64,000 nucleotides of DNA from Trichaptum fuscoviolaceum (GCA_910574455.1 CAJSYZ010000012.1:2721317-2785316); one strand, 5' to 3'; shown: positions 20,719-34,069, numbered from the stretch's first letter. Numbers and translations are program-made. Notes: generated by a model not told the origin, from the sequence alone.

Positions 20719-23700
20719 ATGAGGAAAGACGAAGCTTCTTCTAGGGAATACGGTGCAGCTTCTACGGACGATGATGATGCTCATACGGACTATAGTACTG
20801 CTCTTACGAATGACAGTGCTTCTCCTATAGAAGAAGGTGACTCAAAGAATTAAGCAGGTCGTCACCAATTGCTTATCCTTTCTGTAGTTCACGAATCTCT
20901 CAATGTCGAAGAGAGCACTATGCATGACTCAACGACAAAAAGTGGCGGAGGGAATATCAGGACTGCACCTGAAGAAGCACATGATGGTTCTCCCTCTGAT
21001 TCCAATGCTGTTAAGAATCCGCATGATGACTTTCTTAAGTTCGTCATCCGGCGCATGCTTAAATTTCCGCACTGACTATCTACTATTTATAGATCCTCAA
21101 AAATACTTGAAGATAAGGTAGTGTCTAAACAGATTTTGGATGGTTTCAATGACCGACACTCTTTAGTTGCAAGACTTCAGCCAGAACGTCCTGAAGCTAG
21201 GATCTGGACACGGGTTGTCCAGATCTTCTATTGACGTTAGGAAAGGGCTGGGTTACATGCGATCGTGCTTCAATGAAAAAGAGAAACCGAAAAAGAAGCG
21301 AGGCCCGAAGACTACTAGTCCAGGAGGGCCCCAAGCGCAGAAGTGCGATACTAATCGTTCCGTTTCTCTTCGGAAACTTTCTTCGTCCTTGTCAGCTTTC
21401 TTGAACGCACTGACCGACTACGACGACTATTTCGAGTCTAAGACGTACTCAGATATAAGGTCATTTCAAGTGGAGGTCCTTGTATGTTTTCAATCGGGCA
21501 TGTGCTTAATCTTCTCAACTGATAAAAAGCTTAGACTCTATCTGAAGCACTTGCATACTTTGGTTAATTGAACACATTTAATAAACTGAGGAACGAACTC
21601 ATCTAGAGACAGGTAGTGGGTCTGACGATGATAAATTAACTCCTGAGCTACAGGAGTTCATCGAGGACCGACTTTCGACTGGCAGAGCACAATTTGATCG
21701 TGCAGTAGAAGCATTAACACGCTTTATGGAAGCCGGTAATATTCACGTATTATTCAGTGATAACCAAACTGAAGGAACGACTCAAGGTATTCCATGCATT
21801 GTGAATGCGCAAGAACGATCATCGCAAATGATGCTTAATGCATCAACGGTTGCTACTTTTTTTGCTGGGGTAGCAGGTAGGTTGTCTGCATTGGCTCCAA
21901 ACTCGTCCATTCTCATAGCCAAGAATCTAGCTTCCACACTTCAGTACACAGGGATTGACATAGGAACAACGATAGGAAGAGCTGTTCAGACTTTATGGTT
22001 TACATCACTTGTCCTCAGCATTGGCTCAGCTGTTACAAGTTTGTTGGTTCTTGCTTGGCGCCAGGCGGTTTTGTAAGTTAACGGCGAGATCTTTTCCGAA
22101 GCATTGATGGTCATCATAATCCATATCAGTTCTAGGACACAGCGAAGATTACCTATTTACGTACGGTTTTGGTCACGATCAGGATATCTAGTTCTCTTGT
22201 CAGCGTCTATAATTGCGTTCATAAGTGGACTGGTCGCCTATGTATTTGCGTTGCAGGTATGATTTCACGAGATCACATTGTTTTGTTTAGCATTATTAAG
22301 CTCTATAATTTTGCAGGGGACAGGGGCGATGTTCTTGGTTGTCACTATCAGCATGGCATTCTGTGCGATCAGCCTGGCGGATGTCTTGTGGTGTTTTGCG
22401 ACAGATCAATGGCACTTCTGGAAGAGCAAAAAAGCACTGGCACTGGCTCGATTCTTCAGCCGAGAAAGAAAGAGCGAGGCTATTTGGAAAAATCTGAAGA
22501 ACATCTGGCTTCATATGAGCTCTCTTCATCGCATTCATTTCAGACAATGTCGTATGGTCAGGGATACTTGGATGCGTCTCCTGAACTCTATTCGAACCCT
22601 TCTCTGCCCTGGCCATTCACGCAGAGGCCGAATCTTTTCCAAGGAGTCTGATATGGAACGTGGAGCTGATACATCAGGAACGCAGGAGAAAGAACCCAAT
22701 GAAAATAGCTACGTTGATTTGATTTCATCCCTTTCTTCTCGACCGATTCGCCACTACTCAGTCGAGAAAATACATGATATGCAGTTCTCCCCTGATGGAG
22801 AATGGGTAGCCGTTTGTGCTACCGTTAGCTGTCACGCGATACACGTGAGATCTGAGGTGAGTCTTGCTTCAAATGGCGACTTAATTGGCATTACTGAGAG
22901 AATGTATAGGCTCCGAGTCAACGTCTTGCCTATTTCGTACGACAGGTGAAATGGTCACCAAATGGAGAACGTTTGCTCACCAGGACTAAAACCCACATTA
23001 TGATATGGTCCTTCACTGGCAAGAACGGATTAACATTAAAGATTGAGAACAAGGTCGAAATAGGGAAAGGTCTGGTTGACTTGGAATGGATCGACAATAA
23101 TAGTGAGTCTTTACAAAGGCATGCCAAAGCTTGACTAACCAACATTGAGTACTAATAGGATTCGTTGCACTATCAAATGATGCGGAGTCTATGTTCACTG
23201 TGGTACGTTAAACACACCAAGCTGAACTTTATTTGGTCACTAACAGTAGTATATCGTACATAGCATTTGGATAGTGGTTTAGAGAGGCAGGAAGTGATGG
23301 AAATTCGTCTCATGCCATCTGGATTAACAATTTATGAGATGACTACTATGGTCAACCCTAGGTTTATTCTTCTTCTTGCAACGCGCATTGTACAGGATCT
23401 TCCAAAGGAAGAAGGCATAAGCTGTATCATTGGTATGTATTACATCGGGTCCCTACTGGAAAGCTGATGATGACTATCTTACTGTACAGTCTATGATATG
23501 GAGATCCATACAGATCAGGAATCTATACGTCACCAGCGACCTCGCTCTATACAACCGTTAGGTGAGGTTGGGAAAATCATAAGGTGGGTTAGGTGAAAAT
23601 TAGTATATTTGAGAGAATAATATAACATCATTCTCGCTTGCAGCAAAGTCCCTTTGTTGAAGAAGGCGAAAGGAATAACAGCTAGTTCTAATAAATGTCG

Positions 23701-24510
23701 CCTTGTCGTCACATATAAGAAGTCTGTGAGTATTTTGAAGACATCCTAAAATCATAGTCCTAATATTAGTGCTCAAGATGCCCGAAGTATGGAGTATCGA
23801 CAAGAATGGTACTATTTCAAGGCAATGCAAACTTTCGCTAACGAAAGAGGGACTGCTCGGACTTAGCGCTGCGGCGACAGATAGTTTTCCAAGGCAACTG
23901 GCGGATGGTAGTGAAGGACAAAGCCAGCCTACGGCCTTCAAAAATGACCCGAACACTCCCGCCAGTTCCCAGTACTGCCAGATCCGAGCAGGCCCTGTTG
24001 GAGTCTGGGGGTCGGCTTCCTTTGTTGGGCACGATGAGAACCTCGTTGCATGCGCTGAAGGTGGTGAGTTAGTTCCCTAGTATCTTGCATCTTAAGATTT
24101 ATCAAAGAATATGCGCAGGTGTTGTTCACTTCTGGAAGGATACGACTGGCAACTTTGAATTTGAACATTTTCATTCCCTGTCCATTCATGATGGAGCTGT
24201 TGAACGCGACGAGGACGACAGTGACAGTGACAATGACGATGACGACAATGATGATGATAAAGGGAAGGAAGCCGTACTTTCCTGGACACTCAACGCAGGT
24301 CCGCCAATGATGGCGAGTGGCTACATGGGACTTCTAAAGGGCTGGTCTTTTGGGCAAAACCAGTCAACCAAAGACAAAGCTACTAGTACAACAGTAAGTC
24401 GTTGCATTGCAGCTCCTGCATTTGCTTATAATGAGATTCAGGATCTTGCCCGTGATGAAGATGGCTCCGCAAACATTCGCTTGACTCATCCAGACAAAAC
24501 TGAACACTGA
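20719..24510 (+). CDS. WD40-repeat protein with a membrane-spanning middle region
   Basis: Fifteen exons: 20719-20836, 20888-21038, 21093-21117, 21167-21481, 21535-21562, 21607-22072, 22136-22256, 22317-22856, 22946-23102, 23159-23202, 23264-23432, 23490-23583, 23644-23725, 23778-24063 and 24119-24510. They total 2988 nt (995 residues) with every phase closed. The N-terminus is acidic and serine-rich, then basic (KPKKKRGPK). The middle carries hydrophobic segments: ASTVATFFAGVAG, LWFTSLVLSIGSAVTSLLVL, a segment in exon 7 (YLVLLSASIIAFISGLVAYV), and one at the start of exon 8. WD40-like blades follow (MQFSPDGEWVAVC, KWSPNGERLLTRT, VWGSASFVGHDENLVACAEG, VVHFWKD). A run of Asp residues lies near 24210-24265 and the tail is charged. 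This membrane-plus-WD40 architecture is common in Agaricomycetes but has no assigned role. The beta-propeller is presumably a protein-binding platform on the cytosolic side. Confidence 0.8.
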
Positions 24511-24689
24511 GAGCGGAGTTTTCAAGCTTGCAAGATAGTTACGGTAGTAGTCGTGTTCAGAAGTACAAAGTTGTCATTATTGATTGCCCGGCCGAAACAT
24601 GAATGCAAATGAAGCCAGGTCGACTGATTATCTACAAAGTACAATGGATTATGTAGCAGGAATATAATAACTGTTAACCTGATAAGACG

Positions 24690-26030
24690 GAGAATCCAGT
24701 CCCTAATAACCCGGAGACCAAGTCGTGATATTCAGCGGCATCACGCTCTGCAGACGGCTGTGAGTGCGGAGCCAGCTGGGCAACATAGCCATCACCATAC
24801 ATGTAAGCTGGAGAGAGCAAGCACTGATTCGGGCTTGCATTTGACGGCCGCGCGCAAGGTTCAAGTTGTGCTCCCGCCTACACTACCTCGAGCGCTTCAG
24901 CAACGATTTTGCATTTGCTTCTCGCTGGGAAAGTATCATAACTGTCCGTGCAGCGCGAGCGCCTCGGCTGCGTCAGGTAACTTCTGTGAGACGTCAAACT
25001 CGCGCTCGCGTGCGTGCGACCGTAGATACGTGACGTCCGACTTGCTCACCCCGGGGATCTGGTCGTGGTCATGCCAGGGCCTATTGAGCAGGTATCATGC
25101 TCGAGCGAGACCTGGACGAGAGTCGTTCCTGGTGCTACTTTGCGGTATGACTGGGTAAGCTGGTGGAAAATCTATGTCCGGCTTGCAGGTGGAAAGATGT
25201 GGCGGTGCATGAGATCAGCAGGATGCTCGCCAGGGCCAGCGTAACTTCACTACTGTGCAATTGATGAAAGTACGGGGGACTAAGCGCATGAACGATGGAT
25301 GTCATCATGGCACGTCTGAACTGGTGAAGAATCTTTGGCATGGTATGGCTGCGCAGGCAGATAGATTGAGAGCGTCCGGCTCGTACGTACTGAGGTGCGG
25401 TGGCGCATGTGGTGATTCAGGACGTTCGTCAGAGCTATCGGTAATTCACTTTCGTGCGACTGCTGAGAGTGTGTGGCTAGACTTGGAGGATGTTCGAGTC
25501 GAGTGAGCGCGCAATCGCAAAGTGCTGATGCGATATGCCCGAGCTGGGGAAGAGCCTTGTTCATCGAGACTTACGACCGGTACGCAGCACCCGGGTGATT
25601 GACACTGCAATCAAAGATGGATGAGGAGAACTCAGAAGTCCGCGAGGTAAGGTCATTGGTGTAGTCATTGGTGGAATCGTGGGTGGAATTAGGAATTCTG
25701 GCGATGACGGTTCGGTGTCGACAGTATTTAGGTGTCAGCAATGGGAGCGAAGGCTCGGAGGTGGATGGTGACCTTCTTGCTGCGAAACATGAGAATGCAT
25801 GCTCCCGCTCGCGTGCACCTGGCCATCTGCCTCAAGAGGTATCCCTGTGTAGCTTGAACGATGCTGACTGGCGCAAGAAGACCAAGATACGTGATGGATC
25901 GCTGTTCGGGAAATGCAGCTCCATGTGCTGGCGTGTGCGTCTTGCGCCGCCCGAGGAGAGCGACCGAGGTTCGGAAAACCATTCAGAAACGCAAAGACAT
26001 TTCCCTAAAAGTGTCCCTCGCCGTCTTTTA
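24690..26030 (-). pseudogene. Decayed copy of the disordered-protein gene at 49734-51314
   Basis: The plus-strand sequence tracks the intact gene over more than 1.3 kb with many substitutions and indels. Examples are GCAACATAGCCATCACCATA (24780) against GCGACATAGCCATCGCCATA (49905), and GGATCGCTGTTCGGGAAATG (25896) against GGATCGCTGTTCGTGAAGCG (50798). No long reading frame survives on the minus strand. Neighbouring relics of the aspartic protease lie upstream at 18540 here and next to the intact gene at 49498, suggesting that the two genes travelled as a pair. Confidence 0.8.
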
Positions 26031-29000
26031 TACCAGGTAGAATCAGGACGCCCGCAGATGTGCTATGTTGAAGAGTCAGACTAAAGTGCATAGGTCAGTG
26101 ATTGGCGTAACGTAGGGTGGAATGTAAAAACTCACCGTAGCGCGGAAGTACTCCTGCTCGCCGTTTAAAGCCTGCTCTCAGCTTTCATCCGAAGTGATGT
26201 TGTCCACGATTCTCGACATATGAAGCGATTCCTTTGAAGAATATAGAGCAGTGCAATTAAATATTTGCTGAGTTGAGATATGTCAGATTGAAAGATAGAG
26301 AACACACCTTGGTCGTTAGCTGAAACCACTTCGCAGCTACTCGTGGAGTCATGTGGACACCGCGCTGGAAGCAAGCTTGTTTTGCAGTGCATATTGCGCT
26401 GTCGCCTAGGATGTCTGAATGTACGGATTTCTGAGGATGGAACCGGAATTTTGGATGGGCAGGTTCAACAGTTAACACTACAACACCAGGACATGAGCAA
26501 AAAGACCGCCTTGAACGATGGAAGAAAAGGAGCCCTGAGGTCACACCGTGAGTAGTAATAGTAGCCGGTCAATCACGTGCATTCACCTTGTGAACTTCTA
26601 TGTAAGTACTAGATAACGGGCCGAGCTTCGCCGGCAAATCCCTTACTCCCCCTTCACTCAGGCAGGCTGCATTTGATTCTCCGCTTCAACATTTTCCAGG
26701 TCAGAGGCGGTAAGTTTAGGGGAGGTGTAAATCACAGGTATCCCACGGCAATTTAGGGGATACAGTGCCCTTTACTCCCGGTGGGAGTAAGGGAACAACT
26801 AGTACAACTATGAACTATCTCTGGCCGCTATGCATAACTCCTTGACCCTGCCAGCTTCGACGACAACTTCGAGCCCGATGACCGCCTCCATGCCATCTGC
26901 GCGCTCGTCAGCGCCTACCCGTCGCCTGCAAGTCCTTGACACCAAGAGAGGGGGGAATGGACTCAGGGGAGACCGCGAGCTCAGAAAGGTTGCTGCGCGG
27001 CGAAGATAGAGGCTGAAGCATCATACTGCAGAGGGTTGAATTGGCCAACAAGTGCGTTCTATCTTCTTTTTTTTCTTCTTTTTCCTCCTGTGCTGATCTC
27101 TCTGTCCCTTTTACTTACTGACCGCCCTCGACATGCTGCTCATCTAGCAACCGCAGCACCCACCGCTGACCGCACTTATGATGTCCCCTCAGAAGAAGTA
27201 CATGTAATCAGTTGTCAGGCTTCAGCCAGCTTCCTTCCACTGTCGCAATCACCTCATCGCCCGCAGCCGTCGTCCGTCCCCCATCCCCCGAACAGGACGT
27301 CCATCATTATGGAGGTGCATGGGCGGAACGTGAGCGTGAACGCACACGCGCGTTAGCATCAGCCTAGCCTTTGCCAATACCGCATCTTCCAAGACGCTCT
27401 GCACTTGCACATGTCCGAGAGACGATCATAGCTCGAGTCACGCTTAGAACAGGCAGTACAAGGTGGGGAAAGGTACATACGCACAACCACCCTAGGCCTC
27501 CTACTATGCAGTGTAGTAGACATACAGTATGCTAGAAGTCGGATGTTCATGTTCATCTGCTTTTCTTTGCGCAGGAATGTTGTCGGAGACCCCCGTGCTG
27601 GACATGCGCGCGCCAGGCATCCGCTTCTCCCATCTCATTCTCCGTCCGAGCAGGCATCAAACGATAACGCATTGCACCCACGACCATACTCACACCTAAC
27701 TGCACTCCCCTACGTCAGCTTGTCTGCTGCGCTTGCGAACTCACCCATGCCTGCAGCCACGGATTGCCTTCCCGCAATTGCGGCTGCAGCCCACCTTCGT
27801 CTTTCGACTAGTCGTGATCGTTGCTATCTGAAATAACTAATTGAACATGATAGGTATCGACCAAGTGTTGAAGGTGTAGAAGAAGGCCGATCCAAAAGAA
27901 AGCTTCTTCGAGCATGCGCTTGACGTCTTCAAGGCAGCTTGGAGTAATACATACATGTATGTATATCAGAGATTCTGATTTTGTGCATTTTACATATGGA
28001 CATCATTCCTGTCGTCGCATCCATTAGTCTTCTAATGCATTCTTTCCACGGGGGTTTTCGGCTTCCATGGCGGATTCATGTTTCTATGGATTTATCGGTG
28101 GTTCTGTCCTGGCCACCTACGAGTGGATACCAGCAACGCAGTCGGAGATCAGACTTTCCGGAGCAGCGACCTGCGAACTTCTTTAGAGCTCTGTCACCGG
28201 CAGGGTGGAACTCCGAGCTCTCAGCTACGTCAGTGATCGACTTCCGGAGTTCCAAAAGAGCCTACCTGTAGAGGCCACGACTCAAGTGTCTAGACTGCTG
28301 TGAATTAATCCAATTTGCTGAGGTTGAGCAAGCCTGGCCTCGAAAATGCTCTCCATACTGATAACCTACACACCAGAAGCCCCGGAACTAAAGAAGTTGC
28401 GAAAGAAGTGCTTCTTTTACTTGGCGACTTCAGGGTGCATTATGAAGAATCAGATAAACAGAATGAGCGACGTCACGTACGTGTCGAGAACATGTCTGAA
28501 AACCACCGACTTCCTTAAGTTGCGGCATATATACATACTCAGGCTTCATATTCCTAGTCAATCCTGAACTTGCTGATATACGTTAGACTGTCCGACGAAC
28601 AAGAGGCATAGACGACTCCTACGGATCCATAGCATCTCCATACTTCCCGTCTGTGCGGATAGTCACAACGAATAGTTAACTCACAAGGAAGCCTATTGCG
28701 ACCTTGACAGGGTGATCCGGGATCATGATCGGTAGAGAAGCTGCTCCGTACGTTGCCTCAATGGAAGATAACCGGATCAAATACTTCCGCAAAGGAAGCG
28801 TCAGTGAGAAAATCAGATTGGCAGGGTGTTTGTATGAGCTCAATCGAAATGAGTAAGCAGTGACTCGGCGATGCTGAAGGGGCGGCGAAGAAGCACCCCA
28901 TTGCACGTGTGTCCCTGAGAGTCACTGCACTTAGTAAAAGCCTTCCATTCAGGTATGCGTAGCAACATAGCCTCAATACTTGTTGCCGAATGCAAAGACA

Positions 29001-29414
29001 CCGATGCACAGGGTGGCACACTTGTACTTCCATGCTATGTAGTTCAATAGAATGTCCGCGAACGCGCTTTTGTTCCGTTCGAGTTGTCAATGTCGGCAAA
29101 GCTCAGAGTAGCGTAGCCTCATACAGCGGCTTCATGTCCAACTGATCATAGTTTGTGTATTCAGTCGGTGGCAAGACCATCGCGCTTGTGTCAAGACTCA
29201 AGGAGCAGGGAAGCCCGGTAGTAGGCCATCACCTGTTTCTAAATGAGGCTAATGATGGCAGCCGCTCAGGCTTTTGATATATAAGGCCCTTTTGAGCGCC
29301 TTGCAGCTACTCAACACAAGAACTATCTCGTCAAGTCTTGGATATAAGTCTTGAATTGTACGCCAGAAGTTCCATCTACATAATCTGCTTGCGTTGTCTG
29401 ACGAATGCATGTAG
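26031..29414. other. Long stretch without a recognisable gene
   Basis: Short open frames (27036-27356, 27543-27836, 27981-28271) show no motif, splice pattern or paralogue. At 26640-26650 and 26783-26793 an 11-base inverted repeat (CCCTTACTCCC/GGGAGTAAGGG) flanks about 130 bases and may mark a tiny MITE. The right side also forms its own hairpin at 26772-26790. Confidence 0.45.
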
Positions 29415-31642
29415 ATGACTGGGTTCCAACTGATATCTATATACGCCGTATCAGGCCACCCGGTCCGCAACTCGCGCAAACGTCTGATCACCGGACCGCA
29501 CTATCTCTGGAAATTGGACTCGGCATCAAGCTGGCCAGACGGTAATCGTGGCTCCTTCGCCCCAAACATCTTCCGCTACATATTTGGCGAATCGGTAAAG
29601 GGAGCTGGGCACCTCGAAGTGACTGTCAAGCTCCTCGACTCAAAGCTCATTAACCATCAGCTCATCCTCACTGGGTCCGCCGCCGGCAGACGCATCTTGG
29701 AGACGGACTACTTCACGTTTAAGAACACATCCGCCGGCGTCCTCTTACGCGCGTACTTCACCGACCCCCAGCGCAGCGGTCTCCCCTTTGACCGAAACAC
29801 GGATGTGTCGTGGGAGATACGGCGGCGTGAGAGCCCAGAGCGCGTCGTCGGTAAGGATGGGCCGACCCGCCTAGAGTTGTACTGGCTCAGCCCAAGGCTC
29901 CATCCCGCGTTGTCGAACGGTATACCTGTTGAGCTTCTTCGTGTAGCGTTTGGCGCGTCCGCCAGGAACCTCGACCTCGAAGAGACAGAGAACGATGATG
30001 TGGATGCTACGGCTGTATCGCCTTGGTACGCGCAGATGACCCGCCTTGCGTTCTTCAGATGCAACAAGCAATACGACACGCAAGTTGGTGAGTCGAGCTG
30101 TAATTGCGAGTAACTGGTGCATGGCCACTCACGACCGTATAATCAACAGGTGCATCGTCATGCAATATGGACATGTTGGGTGGCAACTTTATGCTGGCAT
30201 ACTACCTTGACAAGGCCAGTAGCGTCAACTGCTACGACCAGGCCGGTATTCTTGAACTGCTTTGCAGTCTGGGCGCAATCAATCCCACCAGCTGGCTCGC
30301 GCAACAGCCATTCGGCTTTATCAAGACAACCAAGCTCGTGGGAACTGGTGACGCCAGAAACAGCCTCATCGATGTCAACAACCCTTTCTTCAGATCCAAT
30401 GGGACGCCCGCACGTATAGACAACAACAACCTGCGGCGCACCTGGTTTCGCAATCACGTATTTGTCGGACACAAGAGATCTACCAATCCGATGCCGGTCG
30501 ACGCAGACACGCTGATCTACGACGCCTGCGCGGGGCCGCACACTGGCACAGAGACAGCTGCGCGCTATCTGGCGGCGAGCAGGCAGACGGAATCCGAAAC
30601 GGTGCTATACCGGGTGAAAAACATTACCCCAGGACAAGTCAATCAGCTTAGAGCTGGCTACGGCGTGACTACAGGCCGCCCTGCAAGGTCATACCATGAT
30701 GAGGGTCACCATGCCATGGCTGAGCATCAGGCCCAGGCAGTAGACATGCTCACCCAACTAGTAGACATACCGGCCGACCTATCTGCAATGGCCATCATAC
30801 ATCTCGACTGGGCGCACGTCGACGACTGGCTTCCTGACACCCTCGATGGGCAATGGACGGTCGCGTTCAAGACGCTGGAAGCGAGCAAGGGCAACGCCCA
30901 TGTCTTCTGGCACCTCGCTGGCATCGACGACGCGGTCGTGCGCATCACCGTCGACGTCGAGACCGTCACCACGGACGCCGGCGAGTTCGATGTCCAGCGC
31001 TCTGCCGATGCTGCTCGCAATGCCGCCGCGCTTCTGCTGGACTCAACAGAGCGCCATCCCAGCGAGGTCTGGACGCGCGGCGAGCTCAGTGAGTTCGGTG
31101 ACTACACTTTCCAATACGCCGATACAGTGCTTGCGGGACGCTGCGTCGTTGTGGCCGGAAACACAGTCGTGGATATCGCAGGCGGGGACAGCACCGCTGC
31201 GCTGGTGCCCATTGCGCGGCGGCTGCTAGAGCATGTCGTGCAACGGGACAGAGATGGCGACGTGCCATTAATGCCGACTCTAAGCCATGGACGTGCGATC
31301 TCCCTCGTCATGCCGCCGAACTCGGGCAGCCCAGAGGCCGTGTCAGCGGAAGCGCCGATATTTAATGAGCCAGATCGCTCTGTCACCATCCGCGGCACCG
31401 ACGCGCGGCTGACGCTCGAGTTTGAGGTGGACAGCGCGGTGTCTGTTGCGGACGCGACGTCTGAGGAAGGCAAGGTCTTGCTGGATAAGTCTGAGATCAA
31501 CAATGATGGCGAACAGAGCATAGTGCGCTTCGTGCTTATAGCTCGCGAGGTCGGTACGCATGCTACGCACTTGCATGTTACACACGATAAGACGCTGGTT
31601 ACATCGACATACACTATAAATATCAAGGTAGAGTCAGAGTAA
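29415..31642 (+). CDS. Putative transglutaminase-like (papain-fold) protein
   Basis: Two exons, 29415-30087 and 30150-31642 (intron 62 nt, phase 1), encode 721 residues with no frame error. I do not recognise a named family, but the middle carries a Cys-His-Asp order typical of the transglutaminase-like fold: Cys252 in SSVNCYDQAG, His327 in TWFRNHVFVG, and Asp349 in LIYDACAGP. The spacing of about 75 and 22 residues fits such domains. The first 220 residues are beta-rich and may form a recognition domain. The last 250 residues include an Ala-rich helix (about 31010-31040) and beta-sandwich-like sequence. No signal peptide or membrane segment is visible, so a cytosolic location is likely. The start at 29415 is the first ATG in frame. 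Activity (protease, cross-linking or peptidase-like) cannot be told from sequence alone. Confidence 0.6.
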
Positions 31643-31679
31643 CTTCAACATTATGGTGTTAGACATTAGTAGGAATGGT

Positions 31680-32015
31680 CAGAGTCTTTGTGTCCGTGTC
31701 CAAGTTTGCTCGTCTTTATTTTTCTCTTTCGCTGAAAACATCGGAAAATCATAAAACGCCATGTGTACGTATCTACCTTCTTCACGTTCAAAATCGTGCT
31801 AAATTTCGTGAATCTAGGTCTTATTGTTGTCGTCGCTTGCTAATATTTGACATCATTCTTTCTCTTTGTTCATAATCGTTTCTTTGTCGAGTTTAAAACA
31901 TCGTAAATTCATAAACATCATCTTGTATGTTCATCCTTTGTTCCGACTCGTGCTAATCCTCATGATTCTTAAGTGTTGTCGTCGTTCACTAATATTCGTT
32001 ATTTACTCGCCCCCT
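31680..32015. repeat. Imperfect tandem duplication, about 165-bp unit
   Basis: Two diverged units lie head to tail (about 31690-31865 and 31866-32015). They share CGTGCTAA, GTTGTCGTCG and AATATT blocks in the same order. No coding potential. Confidence 0.5.
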
Positions 32016-32159
32016 ACCAACGCCTCCAGCCCCCTTTGGTTTTTTTGAACGGGTACACGATGACTAGGGATCATTAGAGTTCATGAAAAAAAAGAATTTC
32101 TTATATCACATACTCTACCAAGCGAATCACAGCAATCCATACCCAAACAGAGTACCGTA

Positions 32160-32222
32160 GCACCTTCCCTTTTTCAGTATGTTCAGCATAGATTGGTGAG
32201 CCGAAGTCACGGGGGTTCGAGC
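32160..32222 (-). pseudogene. Small relic of the aspartic protease gene (exon 6)
   Basis: The plus strand reads CAGCATAGATTGGTGAGCCG followed by AAGTCACGGGGGTTCGA. This matches 41005-41040 of the intact protease (CAGCATAGATCGGCGAACCA, then AAGTCACGGGGGTCGA) with few changes. Matching fades within about 60 bases. Confidence 0.65.
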
Positions 32223-32564
32223 CAACGACAACATCTGTAGAAATGGTCGACTCGGAGGTCGGAGGTCAAGAGTCGAGAAGTATATCAAGATTCAGGGATG
32301 AACTAGAATTACAGAAAGAGAATGATTTATATCGTAGATAGTGACAGAATAAGTTGGATGGACTAGTGGAGAGAGTCCGGCGATGATGAGTGGGAGCGTG
32401 TCACGGCCTGCCAGTACCAAGTCACGCGTTAAGATGCGTGACACCCGACCATCCTTTGCCAGCGACCACGACCACGATGCTGCAGACAGCAGCAAGACTT
32501 CAAGGATCAAGAATCTGCGACCATCCCACCCTTACCTCGTTGCAATTCTTGCTTTTTTCAATTG

Positions 32565-32745
32565 GTCATACTGCCCTCAACTTTCAGCAGTGGTTTTTAC
32601 GTGGCCGATGGGTCATGGACTCATTGGTGTACACTTGTTGCTGTGTTTGGTCAGCGTCGCTTTGAAGTGGCCTCCCCCAGCACCCTGTCGGTTCAATCTT
32701 GCACAACAGCTTCCTTTGTGGAAGTACCTGTATTAGGACAACTGC
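32565..32745 (+). repeat. Diverged repeat, inverted partner at 37595-37800
   Basis: The two segments share a run of similar blocks. Translated, both contain (A/S)x(N/S)TLSVQ..TTASFV(E/D)V. The partner lies exactly at the outer edge of the left arm of the large inverted repeat. Confidence 0.5.
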
Positions 32746-33015
32746 AGCTATGACGGTGTGTGGAAGCGACAAGGAGGTGGTCTGTAACTCAGCATTTCAT
32801 GAGCAAACACTGAAATTGAGCCGATTTCCGGAGCCTGAGGCTTCCGCACCAAATTGAAAAGCTGGCGCTTGCGCCAATTAGGGTGTAATAGTACTCGAAG
32901 AAACCATTACATGCTTCCGCCGGACGTAACGACGCATGTTGCCCGGTTTTTACATATAGCAAGGCCCTCTTATAGATTCTTATCCTGTCTCCGTCGTGCG
33001 TTTACCGCTGGTAAC

Positions 33016-34069
33016 ATGATACCATTGAATTCTGGGAGAAAGAAATTGGTGAGCTCTTGAATTGATGAATTGATGTTAATAACCATGTACACCCTCATAG
33101 GCAAGTAACGACATTCTATAGCTTCACGTGGAGAACTGTACAAAAGTCGGACGGGATTACACTGGATCTCTCAAATTCCGAAGAATAGAAATACCAGTCG
33201 ACTTCATCGGCACGAGACCCTGGGACGAAAATTATTATGAGCCACATGAAACTACGCCCGTGGATCCGTCTTCTGAGTACGTCATGACATTCACGCTTGG
33301 CGAAAAGCTTGATGCAGGATCTTCGGGCTTGATCTACGAGGGCCTGAATCCATCACTGGTCAGCGCAGATGTGGAGGTCATTGGAGTTGCTATTCCACCG
33401 CTTGTTGTCGAAATCGCGGCGCGCACGAAGAACAAGAACCTCGCGCGAGAGGCATGGTTCTACGACGAGATGCAGACTCTCCAAGGGGTAGTCATACCGC
33501 GTTGTTACGGATGGTTCGAGGCGCAGCTCACTGAGGGCACCACTTTCGTTCCATGGGATACCGACAATATCGAGCGCAGCTTCCCCGAAGACGATCCAAC
33601 AGGCGAAAGATACTTTATATACTGGGCCCGCGGTGCCTTCAACGAGGACTCGCGCCCATCGGTGGATCGGCTACATGAGGATCGTACAGTCTCGTTCGTC
33701 CTTCTGGAGCGACTTGGTCGTCCATTCCTTCCAGTCGGTGTCCCATTATCTAAGGAAATACGGTAAGCTTAGGCAATGCTTCCATTCTCTGACTTACTGT
33801 TACAGTTCTCTATTAGAGATGAAGTCTCCGAAGCCTTCGCTGAGCTTTCCCGCCTGTACATCGAGCACAACAACGTCCGCTTCGCAAACATTCTTTCAGT
33901 GCTACCGCCACCCGAAGGTCAGCCATCCATACCTTCCACCCATAACGGGAGGGTGTTCAATTGCCGCATAATCGAATTCGAATATTCACGGAAAATACTG
34001 GAAGAACCAGAAGGTATTCATGAGGGTATGATGAGTTGGGCGAAGATCATGCTGGACAACTTACCTTAA
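33016..34069 (+). pseudogene. Kinase-like protein, copy A (in-frame stop, degenerate catalytic motifs)
   Basis: Exons 33016-33048, 33101-33762 and 33817-34069 sum to 316 codons, but codon 5 of exon 2 is TAG where copy B has CGG. A full-length product needs an alternative acceptor directly after that TAG. The body matches a basidiomycete kinase-like family: LGEKLDAGSSGLIYEG (glycine loop), LAREAWFYDEMQTLQGVVIP, LLERLGRPFLP (hinge), and the catalytic-loop position IEHNNVRFANIL. The HxD aspartate is replaced by Asn, and the metal-binding DFD is changed to EFE. It is therefore unlikely to phosphorylate anything. Upstream spacer 31643-33015 holds only repeats. Confidence 0.65.

Noticed and set aside
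26640..26793. Possible 155-bp MITE with 11-bp inverted ends
   Set aside because: The inverted repeat is short, no target duplication is visible, and the right end also pairs with a nearby word; kept only as a note in the spacer entry.
27036..28271. Three plus-strand frames of about 100 codons
   Set aside because: No motif, no matching splice sites, no copy elsewhere in the window.
30158..31626. Antisense frames over the transglutaminase-like gene
   Set aside because: They overlap a well-supported two-exon gene and arise from GC-rich codon use.
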